From: Cycas panzhihuaensis
Taxonomy: Eukaryota; Cycadophyta
Direction of reading: 5' to 3'
DNA length: 64,000 bases
Assembly (NCBI GenBank): GCA_023213395.1
Contig: CM041465.1
Span: 97,161,741-97,225,740 of the forward strand
The notes beneath the pieces are model-generated. The model saw nothing but the letters and a program-made list of their open reading frames with translations. It made no database searches and was not told the DNA's origin. The position numbers were made by a program, and so were the translations under genes. Numbering within the stretch: the stretch's first letter is position 1; the number at the start of each line of letters is the position of its first letter. Shown here piece by piece: positions 33,915-45,689 of this stretch.

Positions 33915-34340
33915 TGGGATGTTTCTTCCCAAAGGCTCTCATCGAAATGACAAAAATAGAAGATTTGCAACCACTTTATCCAACCAGAAAGGGCAATAGA
34001 TTACCAAAAGGGGCTCGAGAGCACAAGATCATCAATTAATCACCAAAAGAGAGTATTGTAGTACAATTCTTACAAGAAGAGAAATATCAAGTTACTTATC
34101 TTCTACAATTCGCAACCCTTAAATAGACAAAAGAGGGTCTTTTCCAAGCAATCCTATTAATGGCCCAAGTGGCCTTACATTTTATTGGACCATTTAACGG
34201 TCCAGGCACAAAGTTTCATAACAAATATTATCACTTAACCATATGGTATCTCTCTGCACGATAATCCTTTACATAACTAGAATGATTCGCGTGATAATCC
34301 TTTACATAACTAGAATGATTAGTTATGTAATAGGTCCCCC
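33905..34340 (-). repeat. Gypsy-D 3' LTR with TSD and PPT
   Basis: The LTR spans 33915-34332 and the TSD is TTGTC (33910-33914), against TTGGC on the other side. A polypurine tract follows at 34333-34345 (element strand GAAGAGGGGGACC). It matches 45346-45684 but contains an extra segment and a 33-bp tandem duplication (34260-34320). Confidence 0.85.
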
Positions 34341-34559
34341 TCTTCGAAATGCTAAGTCTGTGAGACATTTGAGGCGAAGATGTTGCTTAACAAAATCATT
34401 GCATTCCTAAGTTGCTTCATCCATGTTGTAGTCGACCCACTATATTAGATATTTATAAATTGACCGTTTCTAGAGATTGCTTTGTTTGCTAGTCAAGATA
34501 CATTTGGGGGGGATGGTAAGGGATTGTTCTTCGTCCAAAATTAGTAGAACTGTCTAGGG

Positions 34560-35714
34560 GATGTGGGTTTTGCTAATACACTTTTGGAGACAGGTAACAT
34601 GAAGAACATTATGGATTTTAGTGGTGGGAGAAAGGTCAAGGGCATATGCAACTTCATCAATACGTTTGAGGACTTTGTGTGGGCTATAATATTGAGGGTT
34701 AAGCTTATGGTTCTTATAATGTTAGATGGATTGTTGCTTATATGGTTGTAAGCAAATGAACACAACATCATCAATGTTGAAGGAGCGATCTGAACGATGG
34801 CGATCTGCTAATTGTTTCATTCGATTTTGGGCCATGGATAAATTTAGCTTGAGGGTGTTGAGAATTTGATTCATATGCTATAATTTCCGTTGTACTGTAG
34901 CAATGCGGAAGTTGGTGGCTAAGGTATGATGGGATAGTGGAGGGTATCCATATAAGGCCAAAAATGGGGACATTCTAATGGTTGAATGATGTGATGAGTT
35001 GTATTAGTATTCGACTAAGGCTAACCATGCTATCCATTTAGACTGGTGGTTGGATGCAAAATAGCGTAAGTCAGTTTTTAGAGTTTTGTTAAGGACCTTT
35101 GATTGGCTGTCAGTCTATGGATGATATGCAGAGCTTATATTAAACAATGTTTTTGAGGGTCTAAATAGTTTCTGTCAGAAGGAACTATTGAATTTGGGAT
35201 CTCGATCGCACATAATAGTAGATGGAAATCTATGTAAATAGAATATTGTTTGGAGGTAAATGCCTGCAATGTGTGGCGCCTTATAGGAAGTGTGGATAAG
35301 TAGAAAATGGACGTATTTTGTAAGCCTGTCAATGATCACTAGGATAGAGTCGTATCCATCATATATCAACAATCTCATGATAAAATCCATGGCAATATCT
35401 TGCCACTTGCCTTGCGAGATGTACAAAGGTTGCAGGAGACCTAGTTGTGGTTTTGTATCTACTTTGTTGCATTGGTAGGTATCACATTTAGAGATAAATG
35501 TGAGAATGGTGGACTTCATAGCTGGCCAAAAGAAGTCTAAATGGATCTTACAATATGTCTTATCAAATCCTGAATGACCACCTAGTGGAGAAGAATGATA
35601 TTCAGATAAAATCTCGGGAATAAAATATGACTGTGAGTGCACAAATATGCGATTTTGGTATAATAGGAGATTGTTATAGATGGATTTAATTCTTTTGTGT
35701 ATGGACTTTATCAA
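34560..35714 (-). pseudogene. Gypsy-D integrase
   Basis: Minus-strand integrase. The zinc-binding HHCC region is SEYHSSPLGGHSG, then KCDTYQ, where the second Cys has become Tyr. The catalytic core follows, DIAMDFIMRL with the first Asp and MCDRDPKFNSSF with the second. The last third lies in broken frames to about 34560, and the final Glu block could not be read intact. It would insert the cDNA. Confidence 0.85.
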
Positions 35715-35719
35715 CCCAT

Positions 35720-37247
35720 TGTGAAAAGTTTGGTTGGGATTGGTTATTCGAAACCAATTCTTGTATCCATGTCAGCTGCGGAGTAGAGTTGGTGTGAATG
35801 GTGGGATCTTCAAGATGACAAGTGGTCTCATCGGATGTAGAGGTTGGTAGGCGAGAAAGAGCGTCTACCACATTATTATCTTTTCCCTTTTTGTAGGTGA
35901 TTATAAAGTCAAAAACTTGAAAGCAATCAATCCATTTGGTCTGTTTTTCTTATAGGATTGGTTGGTCCAGTAGGCGGCAAAGGCTAGGATAGTCAATGAG
36001 GATGGTAAATTTTAATCCAATTAGATATTGTTGTCATTTTTCTATGGCATAGAGGATTGCTCGTATTTTCTTTTGGTAGATGGAAAGTTTGCACTCATGG
36101 TCCTTTGAGTTTTTGATTTTCAAAAGCAATGGGGTGGGATTCCTGCATTAATACGACACACAATCCAAATCTAAATGCATCGCATTCCTATTGGAACAAA
36201 CAAGTAAAGACTAGTGAGCCCATAACTGGGGTGGTTGTCAGAACCTTCTTAAGGTGGATGAATACCTTATTGGCAGAGAGAGACCATTGGAAGGAATTTT
36301 TTCTAAGCAAGTTGAATAAAGGGTCTGTCAAGGCAACATAATTTCAAATGAACTGTCAGTAGAATCCAGTAAGTCCTAAGAAGGCCTACAATCAGGTAAG
36401 GATTTTGGGGTTGGCCAATTGGTCATGACTAGAATTTTATCAAGGTCTATCGGAACCCTTGCAGATAATACAATGTAGCCAAGGTATTGCAGTTCAATTT
36501 TTCCAAACTCGCATTTGGAGAATTTGGCATATAACTTATTCACAGCTAGGATTTGGAGAACTATTTCTAAGTGGCCTATATGAGCGGGCGTGTTTGAGCT
36601 GTGCATGAGGATATCGTCGAAAATAATGATGACAAATTTTCTAGGTATGAAGAGAATATTTTGTTCATTAATGCCTGGAAGGTAGGTGGAGCATTACATT
36701 GGCCAAATGGCATGACTTGAAACTCAAAATAACTAGGGTGAGTTTAGAAGGTTGTTTTCTGTTGATCTTCCAGTAGGATGGGGATCTAGTAATATTCTAA
36801 CTGTAGATCTAGTTTGGTAAAGACCTCAACACTATGGATCTCATCTAACATGTCGTTGATCTGTGGCATAGGGAACTTGTTTTTTATGGTTATTTTGTTT
36901 AATTTATGATAGTCAACACAAAATTAGAATGAGCTATCCTTTTTGTGAACTAACATGATGGGTGTAGCATATAGGCTGTTGCTAGGTTAAATAATGCTTA
37001 TATCCATTAATTCCTTGGTGATTTTTTTAATTTTATTTTTCTAAAAATATGAGTTCTCATATGGTAGAAGACTGATAGGGTTGTGCGAGTTTTGTAATTC
37101 AATAGTGTGATAGCAGCCTGAATTGGGTAGGGGGCTAGTAGGCAATGGAGTAAATACTAATTGGTATCGATCCAATACTTGTTGGATATCGTGGTGAATA
37201 CCCATGGGAGCCTAGATATTGTTGAGACGAACAATGTACCACACATT
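35720..37247 (-). pseudogene. Gypsy-D reverse transcriptase and RNase H
   Basis: Continues from the protease linker at the left edge of Copia-E. The RT shows FCVDYHKLNKITIKNKFPMP near 36870-36930, a catalytic FDD box at 36613-36621 and the KCEFGKIELQYLGYIVL block in the open piece 36606-36376. The RNase H follows in broken frames (LTTTPVMGS, HPIAFENQKL) and ends with MVDALSRLPTSTSD at 35871. Stops are frequent. Confidence 0.85.
37243..37247. repeat. Copia-E target site duplication, left copy
   Basis: ACATT, repeated exactly at 42424-42428 next to the other LTR. Confidence 0.92.
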
Positions 37248-37449
37248 TGTTGGATATAATGTTTTATCTAGAGACTCGCTTTGTATGTAACTTAAGACAC
37301 TCACCACTTGGACACGTGTCAGTTAGACATGTAGCGGTTATATTTAGTTCCAAAGGAGTTACAACTCCAACTTGTATAAATTTCCATTCAGTTGATCAAC
37401 AAGTATTGAACCATTCAGTTCTATTCATCTGTGTCTTAGAATTTTATCA
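37248..37449 (+). repeat. Copia-E 5' LTR
   Basis: TGTTGGATATAATG...TTTTATCA, 202 bp, flanked by the TSD and followed directly by the PBS. Confidence 0.95.
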
Positions 37450-37461
37450 TGGTATCAGAGC
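37450..37461 (+). other. Copia-E primer binding site
   Basis: TGGTATCAGAGC, perfect complement of initiator Met tRNA, directly after the LTR. Confidence 0.95.
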
Positions 37462-38215
37462 AGGTCATCCTGTCTGATTGAGAGAGGGTTGTGCCAATGA
37501 TTCAAGTTGTGTCCAAGCAAGACAGAGGTAGAATGACTGTGTGAAAGACTGAAGAAGTTCAGAAGGCAAGAAGGAGGCAGTTGAAAGCTCAGTCCAGAGT
37601 CAAAACAAAGGAGAGAAGAATTTTGACTATGTACGGGCACAGTACGGAACCGTACAGACAAAAAATCAAAGTGCTTAGAATGAGCTGAAATTTGGCCAGA
37701 AGGTAGATCAGACCATCCTCATCATCTTTCTCTACTGGCACGAAGTCATCAGGAGCCGTTTTGAAGGGGTTTAACCCAGTTTTTAGAAGGGCGTGGGTCT
37801 TGAGACACAAGTACCCAAAATTCTCAGTTTTCTCTCGATTTTCTCTCTGAAAACGTTCATAAGATCTCTGTATACTCTATACGCCCCCATTGTGACTGAT
37901 TTTGACCGATTTAAATGAGTGATTTGATTGATATGAGCATTTTTCTCAAAAAAACCTAGCCGCCAAGATTGCTTTTCAAACTGTTTTTCTCCCAAACTAG
38001 GGACTGTCTTAGAAAAATAATTTCAGATCTGGAATCCTCTCGCCACCAGCTTTCTTTTGAGGTATAGTTTGCCTTCATCCGTACACCTTCCGTACCGCAC
38101 AAAAACTGCATCGTTGTACGACCTAGGACGTCGCAACTTGTTTTTGTGTCCATAATGTCTTCTTCTATCTTGGCTCTCTCGATTCGGACAAGCTCACCGA
38201 CAACAACTACCATAT

Positions 38216-38980
38216 ATGGAAAATCAAAATAGAAACCCTCCTGAGAGCCAAAATGCTTGGCAAATAGCTCTTGAAAAGGAAGACAAGCCTAAAAGCACCG
38301 GGGCGAGATCTAACAAAATTTGGGAAGAACAGGATAGTGCTGGAGTAATAGTGCTTAAGTTATCCATTTCTGACCCGCTACTTGTGTATGTGGAAAACTT
38401 AACCACTACTACTGAAATCTGGAAGTGCTTTGAGAAATTGTACGGTCAAAAGAATAAAGCTAGAATAGTGGCACTCAAGGAGGAATTATTCAAGATACAC
38501 ATGAAAGAAACTGAAACTGTGACTGAATTCATGCACAAAGTGATATCCTTACAGAATGATCTACTTAGCGCAGGATCTACAATTTCTGATTCTGAACTGG
38601 TTGAAAGCAGAGCAAGAAATTGCCTAAATCCTTCGATGTCACAATTAACACTATTACAAATAATGATCAGATAGCAACAATGACATTGGACACACTCACA
38701 GGACTACTCCTAAGGCAGGAACAAAGAAATAGAAGATATGAAGACTCTGCAGAACTTGAAGATGCCTTTGTATCCAGACTAAACCTGGGAACCAGAGGAA
38801 GAAGCAGAGGACGAGGAAGAGATCTAGAGTTCAGAGCCCAGTCCCGAGGAAGGTGGCAGGATTCGTGAGGAAGAGGACGATCTCGCCAAGACTGTACAAG
38901 CGTGGTAAGACCGGTCATTTTGCAAGTTCTGAGAGCATTTGACCTATGTTATCATTGTGGCCAAGCAGACACTTTCCATA
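38216..38980 (+). pseudogene. Copia-E gag
   Basis: The 152-codon open part carries NLTTTTEIWKCFEKLYGQKN, RIVALKEELFKIHMKETETV and TEFMHKVISLQNDLLSAGS, typical of the copia gag-polypeptide (UBN2) domain. A frameshift near 38640 moves the frame to 38620-38868, with the Arg/Gly-rich GRSRGRGRD tail. A zinc-knuckle-like CYHCGQ follows near 38950. A classic copia start, disabled by the frameshift and a later stop. Confidence 0.9.
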
Positions 38981-40110
38981 CCAATGCCCAACTAGGAGAG
39001 CCGACATTCGAGAAGGTAAAAGACCCATGGGCAATTACAAAGAAGGAACAAAATGAAGAAAAAGAGGAGGAGATCACATTCATCGTTGCTCTTGCCGCAT
39101 CTCTCCAAGATAAAGACGTGTGGTACATCGACTTAGGAGCATCGTGTCACATGACCAGCCGGGAGGAGTGGTTCGAAACCTTGCAGCCTTATGCCTCAGA
39201 CAAATCTGTGGAGCTAGGGGATAAATATCCCCTCAACATCAAGGGTGTAGGAACCATTGCTATAGAACTGCAAGGTAGCATCAAAAAAATTGGAAATGTG
39301 TTGTTAGTTCCTAACATAAAGATGAATCTTCTGTCTGTATCCCAACTTGGAAAAAAGGCTCTGAGAACTGTCTTTGATGAAAAAGGATATTGTTATATCC
39401 TTGACATGAAAAATAATGGCCATGTAATTGCAAAGGGGATAGAAAGTAATGACCTGTATAGGTTGATTTCATATTCTCACACTTTGTTGTAAAAGCATGC
39501 ATCTTTGTAAATCATAATGACAAAATGTGGCATTTCAAGTATGGACACCTTCCATTAGACAAATTTAAAAAAATGAAAAAGGAAGGTTTAGTTGATGGAC
39601 TCCCATCAATCACTTCAGATAATTTTGTATGTAAAAGTTGCCAATCGTGGAAGCAAAGATTGCCCTTCAAGGAAAGCAAATGGCGAGCCCAAAAGAAACT
39701 AGAACTTATTCACACTGATATATGTGGACCGCTCACTCCGCACTCCATCAACAGATGCATATACTTTCTCACCTTCATAGATGATATGACAAGGAAAATC
39801 TGGGTCTATTTTTTGCATAACAAGTCTGAAGTATATGCAACATTCAAAGAGTTCAAAGCAGAAGTTGAACTAGAGTCCGAAGAAAAAATCAAATGCATAC
39901 GATCAGATGGGGGAGGTGAATACATTTCAAAAGAATTCCTGGAATATTGCAATGTCAATGGAATTCGAAGACATATCACCACTCCCAATACACCTCAATC
40001 TAATGGGGTGGCAAAAAGGAAGAACAGAGTGATCATGGAAATGGCTTGTAGTATGGTGAAAGGAAAGGAGTCCCAAAGAATTATTGGGCAGAGGCAGTAA
40101 ACACTGCATG
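38980..40110 (+). pseudogene. Copia-E protease and integrase
   Basis: The protease motif WYIDLGASCHMT (39121-39156) keeps the catalytic Asp but has Leu for Ser/Thr after it. A stop at 39490 follows. The integrase has the zinc region HFKYGHLPLDKF and CKSCQ, then LIHTDICGPLTP (first Asp), RSDGGGEYISKEF (second Asp) and NGVAKRKNR, where Lys (40014-40016) replaces the catalytic Glu. That single G-to-A change would abolish strand transfer. A frameshift follows near 40065. Confidence 0.9.
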
Positions 40111-40985
40111 TTACTTACTGAATAGGAGCCCAACCAAAGTAGTAGAACATTTTACACCTGAAGAAGCCTGGACAGGAAAAAAACCAGATGTTAGCCATCT
40201 AAAGGTATTTGGCAGTCAAGCCTTTGTACATATACTAGACAAAAGAAGAACCAAGCTGGACTTGAAAAGCATAGAATGTATCATGATTGGATACAATAAG
40301 AACTCTAAAGCCTACAAGTGCATAGATCCCAAGACAAACAAGATCTATGCAAGCCGTGATGTTGTGTTCAACGAAGGTAGTGATGAAGAGCTTAGCAAGC
40401 AAATCCAAGTAATAGAGGGACATTCTCAAAACATTCTTCAAGAACAACCTGAAAAAGAACCTAAAGAACGATCCGAAATTACCTCTGAAGATCTTCCAGA
40501 AGAAACTCAGGAAAGTCACCCTACTTCGGAAGATGAGGAAACATTTCCAGATGAACCTAAGGCAGTTGAAACAGAAAAAGAAAAAGGCTTCCCAAATGGT
40601 ATCTCAAAACCATTGAGGAAAGAAAGGAAGACATCTTACCACATAGGACAAGAAGCCAAAAACCAAGGGCTCATGTGACCATCCGGAACCAAGTCATATC
40701 TGAAGCTAAAGAACACTCGGTTTGGAGAAATGCCATGAATTCGAATTAGACTCTATCATCAAGAATCAAACACAGGATTTAGTAGAATTACCACCAAATA
40801 AATCAGTGGTAAATTGCAGATGGATCTACAAAATAAAGGAAGGAGCAAATGGGAAAGTGGAAAAACATAAGGCTAGGTTAGTTGCTAAGGGATACACTCA
40901 AACAACTGGGGTAGACTATGATGAAACCTTCTCACCAGTAGCAAAACTCAGCACTGTGAGAACACTAATTGCTCTAGCAGCTTAA
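40110..40985 (+). pseudogene. Copia-E integrase C-terminal domain and start of RT
   Basis: After the frameshift the C-terminal integrase domain continues (MIGYNKNSKAYKCIDPKTNK), with an acidic low-complexity linker (Glu/Pro-rich, about 40430-40600). A second shift near 40700 leads to the RT start at 40722, [17 protein letters not shown], followed by the [20 protein letters not shown] block. A TAA stop lies at 40983. Confidence 0.85.
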
Positions 40986-40997
40986 AAAAATTGGAAT

Positions 40998-41840
40998 GTG
41001 TATCAATTAGATGTCAAAAGTGCATTTCTAAATGGAGAGATCAAGGAAGAAGTGTATATGGCCCAACCTGAAGGATACGTTAAGCAGGGTCAGGAACACT
41101 TGGTCTGCAAATTAAAGAAAGCCCTGTATGGTCTGAAGCAAACTCCTTGTGCTTGGTATGCCAAACTTGATGAATACCTATGTGAAAATGGGTTCAGCAG
41201 GTGCAACTCAAACTCAAGCTTATATGTAAAAGGTACAAACGAAGATGCCACAATTCTGGTTGTATATGTTGATGACACGATACTTACAGGTAATGATGTT
41301 GAATCTGTAAGTGACATAAAACATCAATTGGAGAGGAAGTTTGAAATGACCGACCTAGGTCTTCTCAACTATTACCTAGGGATCCAAGTAGAACAGCAGG
41401 ACACTGCATTCACCTTATGTCAGACCAAATACATCAAAGATTTGTTAGCAAAGTTCAGAATGGAAGAGTGCAATCCATGCAGTACACCCATGGAAGTCAA
41501 TTACAACATGATACCAGACGAAGAAGAACCTCACATCAATGTTACATTGTACAGGCAACTTGTTGGGAGTCTCATCTATCTGACAGTAACCAGACCAGAC
41601 ATTGCTTATTCTGTGGGATTAATATCTAGATACATGCATGAGCCAAGACAAAGACATTGGCAAGCAATAAAGAAGATACTAAGGTATCTGAAGGGAACAA
41701 CAGAACTAAAGTTGACATATCCAAAGGAGAATACAACTCAGTTAATCGGATACTGTGACTCAGATTGGGCAGGTGACAAGGAACAAAGAAAATCCACCAG
41801 CAGACATTGTTTCTTCCTTGGATCAGCTCCTATCTCCTAG
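40998..41840 (+). pseudogene. Copia-E reverse transcriptase and start of RNase H
   Basis: An open reading of 280 codons: MYQLDVKSAFLNGEIKEEVY, LKKALYGLKQTPCAWYAKLD, intact catalytic YVDD (41265-41276), EMTDLGLLNYYLGIQVEQ, YRQLVGSLIYLTVTRPDIAY, and the first RNase H motif YCDSDWAGDKEQRKSTSRHC. It ends at a TAG at 41838-41840, where Trp is usual. The best preserved polymerase core in the window. Confidence 0.92.
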
Positions 41841-42206
41841 AGCAGTAAGAAACAAGCCACTATGGCCCTATCATCCATAGAAGCAGAGTACAAGTTAGTT
41901 GTCAATGCCACCACAGAAGCAGTTTGGTTGAGGCAACTTCTTCAAGATCTAAATCTGTCTCAACAAGAAGCCACTATACTCCATTGTGACAATCAGAGTG
42001 CAATCAAGATTGCAAAGAACCCAGTACTGCATGCCAGAACAAAACACATTGAGGTGCATCAACACTTCATCCGAGAAAAGATTCAAAGTAAGGAAATCAA
42101 TCTTGTGTACTGCCCAACTTCAGATCAAGTGGCTGACATTCTGACCAAGCCTCTGGGCAAAGACAAATTTCAAATTCTCAGAGACAAAATAGGATTAACA
42201 GGATAA
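41841..42206 (+). pseudogene. Copia-E RNase H
   Basis: Directly after the TAG stop: MALSSIEAEYKLVVNATTEA with the active-site Glu, then HCDNQSAIKIAKNPVLHART, KHIEVHQHFIREKI, and the DQVADILTKPLGKDKF end block. It runs to the natural stop just before the 3' LTR. Confidence 0.92.
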
Positions 42207-42211
42207 AACAT

Positions 42212-42428
42212 TAAGAGAGGGTGTTGGATATAATGTTTTATCTAGAGACCCGCTTTGTATGTAACTTAAGACACTCACCACTTGGACACGTGTCAGTTAG
42301 ACATGTAGCAGTTATATTTAGTTCCAAAGGAGTTACAACTCCAACTTGTATAAATTTCCATTCAGTTGATCAATAAGTATTGAACCATTCGGTTCTATTC
42401 ATCTGTGTCTTAGAATTTTATCAACATT
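42212..42428 (+). repeat. Copia-E 3' LTR with PPT and right TSD
   Basis: The purine tract AAGAGAGGG abuts the LTR (42222-42423), which is nearly identical to 37248-37449. TSD ACATT follows at 42424-42428. Confidence 0.95.
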
Positions 42429-42529
42429 GCCATTGAGTTGTCTGCATATTCTGGTAGGTGAGATCACCTTATTTGCGGGGACTGCATCCCATAGAGTTTA
42501 TGTGAACGACCTATATGGTCTTTAAATAT

Positions 42530-42810
42530 GATAAATGGGGTTGTGGGTGAGTTGTTAGTGCTATAGGTTCTTAGTGTCTGGAGCCATTGTACACCAAGAA
42601 TTGCATCTGACCCACCTATGGACAAAGCATGAAAAACAAAGACTAGGGTCTAAAAGCCAATGTAAACAATGAGATTTTTAATAATCCTTGTGTAATAAAG
42701 GGTGTGATGACTAGGCAGCAAAAATGTGAAGTTTATTTTAGGTTCTATATAGAGATTAAGCTGTCTAGCGATGGATATATTGATGAAGTTTAACGACGTT
42801 CCACCGTTGA
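42530..42810 (-). pseudogene. Gypsy-D protease with catalytic Asp replaced by Asn
   Basis: The minus strand reads PITVLINGGTSLNFI followed by RQLNLY and, further on, GGSDAILGVQWLQTL, the two conserved blocks of a Ty3 retropepsin. The active-site Asp is Asn here (codon on plus 42806-42808). Gypsy-G has the same Asn. The protease would have cut the polyprotein. Downstream its linker is interrupted by Copia-E. Confidence 0.8.
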
Positions 42811-43019
42811 TTAGAACGGTGATGGGGTTTTTCGAGCTGTTCCTTTAACATGTAGTGACTCAGGACATGAGGTGGAGGTAATAGTAGATAAAGAAACCTC
42901 AAGTGGTAGATCAAGTGACAGTTTAGTAGTGTGTTCTTGGTGGCCTTCTTTATGTTTGGGATCAAAATTGGGCCATCTCTTAGAGATAAGTCAAGGTCGA
43001 TTGTGAACACCATCTTCAT

Positions 43020-43780
43020 GGCTTTGCAGACTCTACCATGACTGATGGTCCACTTTTCTGAGCATTACATACAGAGATCGACTTTTAGACGACATTTTGT
43101 CTCTATTGGAGTGATTTTGAATGGAGTTTGACGATGGTTCCTCTGAATGGTGCTTGACAAGTGTATATTGAGGGTCGTTTAGTCACCATCGTGATCATTG
43201 GTAGTCTGCTTGGCACGGTCTTTAAGACTAGGTGGTATCTTATTGATAGTCAGCTTATCATGATCTTTGAAATCGGGTGGAATCTTGTTTGAATGGAAAG
43301 GGGGGGGGGGGGTGCTTTCTAAGGTGAATTTAGTTTCAACTGCTTTGGCCATGTTGATTGCATCCTTTAGAGTATGTAAAGACACAGTCTTAAGGCGCAT
43401 TTGAATACACTCTTTGAGTTTAGACATATGTATCGATCTTTGTCTGCTTATTGAGTTGTTGATCAATTTGATTGCGTAAAGATTGAAACTCATTAGTGTA
43501 CACTTCAATATACGATACTTGTTTTAATTGTGTCAATTGTATGAATAAGGATTGGTTCTAAATATCCTCATATTGCTCAAAGAAGTTGGGAGAGAAATGG
43601 GTCCAAGATTGACTAGATGGGTATTCTTACTTCCACCATCGAAACCAATTGTACGCCTTTCCATCTAAATGGCTACATGCAAATTTAAGCTAATCATTGA
43701 TTGTCATTGGCTTGAGGGCAAAGTAGAACTCTAATTTACTGATCCAACTTCTCGTAGTATTCTTGTTGAGGTTGGGTTCA
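43020..43780 (-). pseudogene. Gypsy-D gag
   Basis: The Retrotrans_gag core is readable (SWTHFSPNFFEQYED, then QLTQLKQVSYIEVYTNEFQS), followed by the open piece 43508-43179 with LKECIQMRLKTVSLHTLKDA and a Pro-rich linker. A zinc knuckle of the KWTISHGRVC type sits near 43025-43080, its second Cys replaced by a stop. Contains a 13-base G run (43300-43312). Confidence 0.75.
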
Positions 43781-44079
43781 AACATAGGGATGTTGATCTT
43801 GTGGTGAAACGATTACTGTTGCCGTGGAGCCAGAGTTGTCATTTGCTGCAGAGTGGGGCCGACCAGAGTTGATGGGCTTAGTAGATTGGAGAAAGTGAGT
43901 GCTATCTGATCCGTTATCTTGGTCATATCTGACTTGGATACAAGAGTAGATAATTCTATTATAATGCTCTAGTGTATGATGGCTAGTTTGTCTTTAACCT
44001 TGTCTTGCATGGTGGCTAGTTCTTGTTTGACATTCTACTAGAAGGTGGTGACCTGATTCTCAAGTGTTGAAATTCTGTC

Positions 44080-45345
44080 ATTTTGAGTAAGGGGCCATAA
44101 TATGTAGGAATGGTTTAAGGAAAGTAGCTACAACTAGAAGAAGGGAATTTATGAAATGGGATAAGTAAGACATAAGGATTATAAACAAATAGGAAAAGAA
44201 AGATAGAATAGGCCTCCAAAAAGTTAGAATGTATTTGCTAAGGGAAAGAGAAGGGAAATGGGGTAGGGGTGGGGTGTTTATAGCCTTTTGACCCCAAAAT
44301 TTACATAACAAAATGACCTAGTGCACTTGGATGAGTATGAAGAGCTTGTCAAACTAGGGTGGGCGAGTTTTAGTAGTGAAATTTTGGCGGCGGGGCCCAC
44401 CAATGACTCGAGTGTTGTAATACCCAATAAATTGACCTACTACAATTCGATCAGCTTGAAGTGCTGATCGAAATGGGATGCATGAAATTAAACTATAATT
44501 TTTTGGTTGTGAATTTTTTTCTAGTGATTGCAATGGTTTAGGTCATTTCAGATTTAGATAAGTATTGATGAAGTTATCGCCTTCTCTTTGTAGGGCTGGA
44601 GTGTCAGGGACAAATAAATAACAAATCAATAAATTGAGTTTCGCTGTGTAAATAAAACTTTCATATCAGATGACAACTACTAGATTTAGATGTTGGGATT
44701 GTTTGACTTTGCGGGCCCTGCCATAAACTTCTTTGTCGATTCAGTAGCTCGGCCCAATATCTTAGGGCACTACCTATAGAGAAAAGACTCTATGTAAGGT
44801 CTATAACCATGTAGAGGTGTTCATGCATACATAGTGGCTTTCGAGTGCTAACCACTTACCTGCATACTACAAAGGGAAAACAACCAAAGGGTTACCTGCT
44901 GTAAGCAAGGATGGGGAATCTTAGAAGGGATCTTCCTATATACCTGAGGGTACGTGGAGGATCACTTTCGTATGCGAGTTCGGTCTAAGGCTTAGTTCAA
45001 TAGAGTTAACCAAAGTCTTTCACATAAAGGCAGAAAAGTTGCAATGCACTTAGCCTAGAATGACAGATCATTCATGATATTTAGAAATCCCCATAACAGG
45101 GTCTTTACTTATGGCATATGGTTGGCACGTAGAGTTATCTACCCAAGAACTAAGGGAGGAGTGAGAGGGAATAGAAAGGGTAGCTGCCAAACAACAATGT
45201 TGTTTACCCTTTAGCAAAATTGAAATAATAGAAATAGAAATTGAAAAAATAGGTTATGAGAGTCATCAAGTGAGAAAAGAATTTCCCTTTCTTCTTTTTG
45301 TTTTTGGTTGCTCCACAGGTTTCTGAGCCTCAATTTGATACTACT
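44080..45345 (-). other. Gypsy-D leader and weak PBS
   Basis: No domain. Shares patches with the leader of Gypsy-G (e.g. 45040-45140 with 58490-58610). A PBS-like TAGTATCAAATTGAG on the minus strand, near 45327-45343, resembles the Met tRNA complement but is degenerate. Confidence 0.55.
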
Positions 45346-45689
45346 CGGGATGTTTCTTTTCAAAGGCTCTCATCGAAATTGTAAAAAATAGAAGATTTGC
45401 AACCACTTTATCCAACTAAAAAGGGCAATAAATTACCAAAAAGGACTCAAGAGCACAAGAGCATCAATTAATTACCAAAAGAGAGTACCGTAGTACAATT
45501 CTTACAAAAAGAGAAATATTAAGTTAACTATCTTTTATAATCCACAACCCTTAAATAAACAAAAGAGGGTCTTTTCCAAGTAATTCTATTGGTGAAAGTT
45601 TTATAACTACCGTTATCACTTAACCATATGGTGTCTCTTCACACAGTAATGTTTTACATAACTAGAAAGATTAGTTATGTAACATTGGC
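45346..45689 (-). repeat. Gypsy-D 5' LTR and right TSD
   Basis: LTR 45346-45684 ends TATGTAACA and the TSD TTGGC follows (45685-45689). Similar to 33915-34332 apart from an internal deletion. Confidence 0.85.

Larger units (their letters stand above)
37248..42423 (+). mobile_element. Copia-E: youngest, nearly intact Ty1/copia element, inside Gypsy-D
   Basis: A 5176-bp plus-strand copia element with two 202-bp LTRs that differ at only 4 positions by my alignment, perfect TSD ACATT, PBS TGGTATCAGAGC and a purine tract before the 3' LTR. Gag, protease, integrase, RT and RNase H are in order. It is disabled by a few lesions: frameshifts in gag (near 38640) and integrase (near 40065), a stop at 39490, an integrase catalytic Glu to Lys change at 40014, and stops at 40983 and 41838. 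Confidence 0.95.
33915..45684 (-). mobile_element. Gypsy-D: minus-strand Ty3 element inside Gypsy-C
   Basis: Flanked by LTRs of 418 and 339 bp and a 4-of-5 TSD (TTGTC/TTGGC). Minus-strand order is leader, gag, zinc knuckle, protease, reverse transcriptase, RNase H, integrase, which is the Ty3 order. Integrase and RT resemble chromovirus-type elements (FDD box; GLLQPLYISQGKWQDIAMDF). It interrupts the Gypsy-C protease and is itself interrupted in its protease-RT linker by Copia-E. Gypsy-G is a relative. Confidence 0.88.

Noticed and set aside
37450-37461. Fragment of a tRNA gene
   Set aside because: It matches only the 12-nt tRNA 3' end and abuts an LTR, so it is a primer binding site. The same holds at 24572 and 62352.
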